This document shows positions 62,536 through 64,000 of a stretch of 64,000 nucleotides of DNA, one piece after another. The stretch is from Dromiciops gliroides (taxonomy: Eukaryota > Chordata > Mammalia > Microbiotheria > Microbiotheriidae). The stretch is taken from NCBI RefSeq assembly GCF_019393635.1, contig NC_057861.1, positions 55,937,532 through 56,001,531 on the forward strand, given 5' to 3'. How positions within the stretch are numbered: position 1 is the first letter of the stretch; every line of letters begins with the position of its first letter. Below the pieces are notes generated by a model. The model searched no databases and had not been told where the DNA came from. It saw only the letters and a program-made list of their open reading frames with translations. The position numbers were made by a program, and so were the translations under genes.

Positions 62536-64000
62536 AAAAAAAAAAGAAAAAGGAAAAGAAAGGAAGGAAGGAAGGAAGGAAGAAACAAGAGGGTCCTTAA
62601 TAAAAAGGCCCCCTCCAATGGAGAGCAGAGGGGGTGCTGAACTATGGCCTGGTGGAGGGACTTGTTAGCTGTTCTCTCTGGGACGTGGGGGAGACTCAAG
62701 CCCGCACCAAGGCTAAGAAGTGGAAGGGGAGTCAGACACCGGGGTAAGAGATGGGGAGGCTTTGTCTCCTCCAGAGAGGGCAGTGAGGGGCGGGTTTGTT
62801 TGTTTGTTTTTCCTTAGAACCTCCTAGAGCCTTCTCTGCAGGCACCCAGGAGCCAGTGGCTTCAGTTGGGGATCTGGGTCAGTGCAGCCACCTCCCTTAG
62901 AACCGAATGGCCACCCCTCCCTCCTTTCTAGGCTCTTGCTTCAGACTTTTGGCTTCCGAAGGGGGTAGGAAGAGGGGACCCAGATAACAAGTGGCGCTAT
63001 CCCTTCTGAAGTCTGCAAAATGTGCATTCCCCTAATGGTTCCTTCCACCTTCACCATAATACCGTGTCCCTCCAAAAAAAAAAAAAAAGCCCACAGTCCT
63101 GGAGCCCAGATCTAGGAGTTCCCCCATGGCCCATTGGGGCAGCTGTGACCTTACTTAGCTCAGGGTGTCAAGGAAAGACAAAGCCAGAGATGGAGGCAAG
63201 AAATCAGGGAAACCCCTAAAATCCATGGGGAAAGACAGCAGTGGAAAGGAGCTGGGCCAGGGAGGCTAGGAACTTCCTCTGGGATGTGGGCTCATTTGTT
63301 TGGGTGTTTTGGTGGAGCACAGAGTAGGGAAAGTGATGAACAGGGGCTGAGGAAAGGAAGGAAATTGGGGGAGCAGATCAGGAGCGTGGGACCAGATCCA
63401 TAGCCAGGGACCCCTGTTTCCTTCCCCAAAGTCTTAATTGGGTCAGGGGGGTGAGGCGGTAGAATAAATTAAAAACTCGAGTCTCAAATAAAACAATGAA
63501 AATACACTTAAAAAAAGAAGAAGAAGAAGAACTGAGAGGTATTTCTACCCCTTCCCTCCCCGACCTGCAGTCATAGGCGAGAGGCTGACATGGCCAGTGC
63601 CTGCCTCTTGTCCCTTTTCCATGACCACATAGCCCAAAGAAGTCTGTAGCTGGACCCTATGGATCATGGTACTGAGCTCAGCCTATTCCTAGTAGATCGT
63701 CCCCAGCTCCCTCCTCCACCCCAGGCATCTACTCCTGAACTCATAGGCCAATAGCACCTCTGACCTCCCCAGGGCATGGGTTCCCCAGTGATCTCAAGGA
63801 CAAAAGTCTTCAATCAGCTCTGTCCTGGCAGCATTCAGTCTGATGAGAAGACAAGGACTAGTTCAGGGCAAGGAGATGGGCAGGAAGGGGACAGAACCAA
63901 AGGGTATGGACCCCCCCAAGTCCCACCCCCGTCCCCCTGCCGTCTCTGCTCCTTCTGAAATGACAGCTTGCCTGCTGTCTCTGGGGCAGGTGGCTGGAGC
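62536..64000. other. Mostly unannotated, repeat-poor right edge
   Basis: No transposon recognised in about 1.4 kb, unusual for this window and consistent with UTR or other constrained sequence. Short simple runs: A/GGAA at 62530-62581, A-run at 63074-63088, (AGA)n at 63515-63531. AATAAA words on the plus strand at 63462-63490 would serve a plus-strand transcript, but no exon is visible. Confidence 0.3.

Overview
This window is vertebrate nuclear DNA, almost certainly from a marsupial. The main evidence is a short tRNA-derived CORE-SINE (WALLSI/WSINE-type) present 28 times, many copies with readable target-site duplications (TSDs). It is accompanied by the marsupial-style L1 3' end, MAR1-type SINEs, RTE 3' ends, and older L2, L3/CR1, MIR, hAT and Tigger relics. 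I see no bacterial or viral gene organisation. Family names are given by recognition and were not checked against a repeat library.

I found no protein-coding exon, tRNA, rRNA or CRISPR array that I can defend. The long open frames all fall in repeats. The 505-residue frame on the minus strand near 45-46.5 kb is a tandem purine repeat. Frames near 61.7-62.4 kb are GA-rich repeat. Frames at about 0.26, 26.4, 53.8 and 55.4 kb are a 33-bp minisatellite, whose length, divisible by 3, keeps all frames open. The many frames containing variants of 'VRQLGLSDLPRVTQLVSVKCLRPDLNSG' in parts are SINE translations. The only gene-like evidence is a possible TATA promoter near 38.55 kb and a possible minus-strand 3' untranslated region with poly(A) signals at about 61.2-62.5 kb.

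Layout. 0-23 kb is mostly layered retroelements; a long antisense L2 at 5.7-9.0 kb carries a Tigger-like element and an L1, and the L1 carries two SINEs. 23-31 kb mixes repeats with AT-rich unique blocks that look like conserved non-coding elements. 32-36 kb holds a broken L3/CR1 copy whose reverse-transcriptase relic is still legible. 38-50 kb holds the promoter candidate, an LTR, a higher-order purine satellite, a CpG-rich unique block and a decayed 41-bp minisatellite. 50-61 kb is repeats plus a homeobox-site-rich unique block near 56.7 kb. 61-64 kb is the putative 3' end of a gene that would lie mainly beyond the right edge.

Interpretation (inference): this resembles an intergenic or large-intron regulatory region, with six or more candidate conserved elements between repeats. 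The most distinctive structures are the 424-bp higher-order repeat at 45.07-45.92 kb, the 33-bp minisatellite at five separate loci, and the decayed 41-bp minisatellite at 48.5-48.9 kb.
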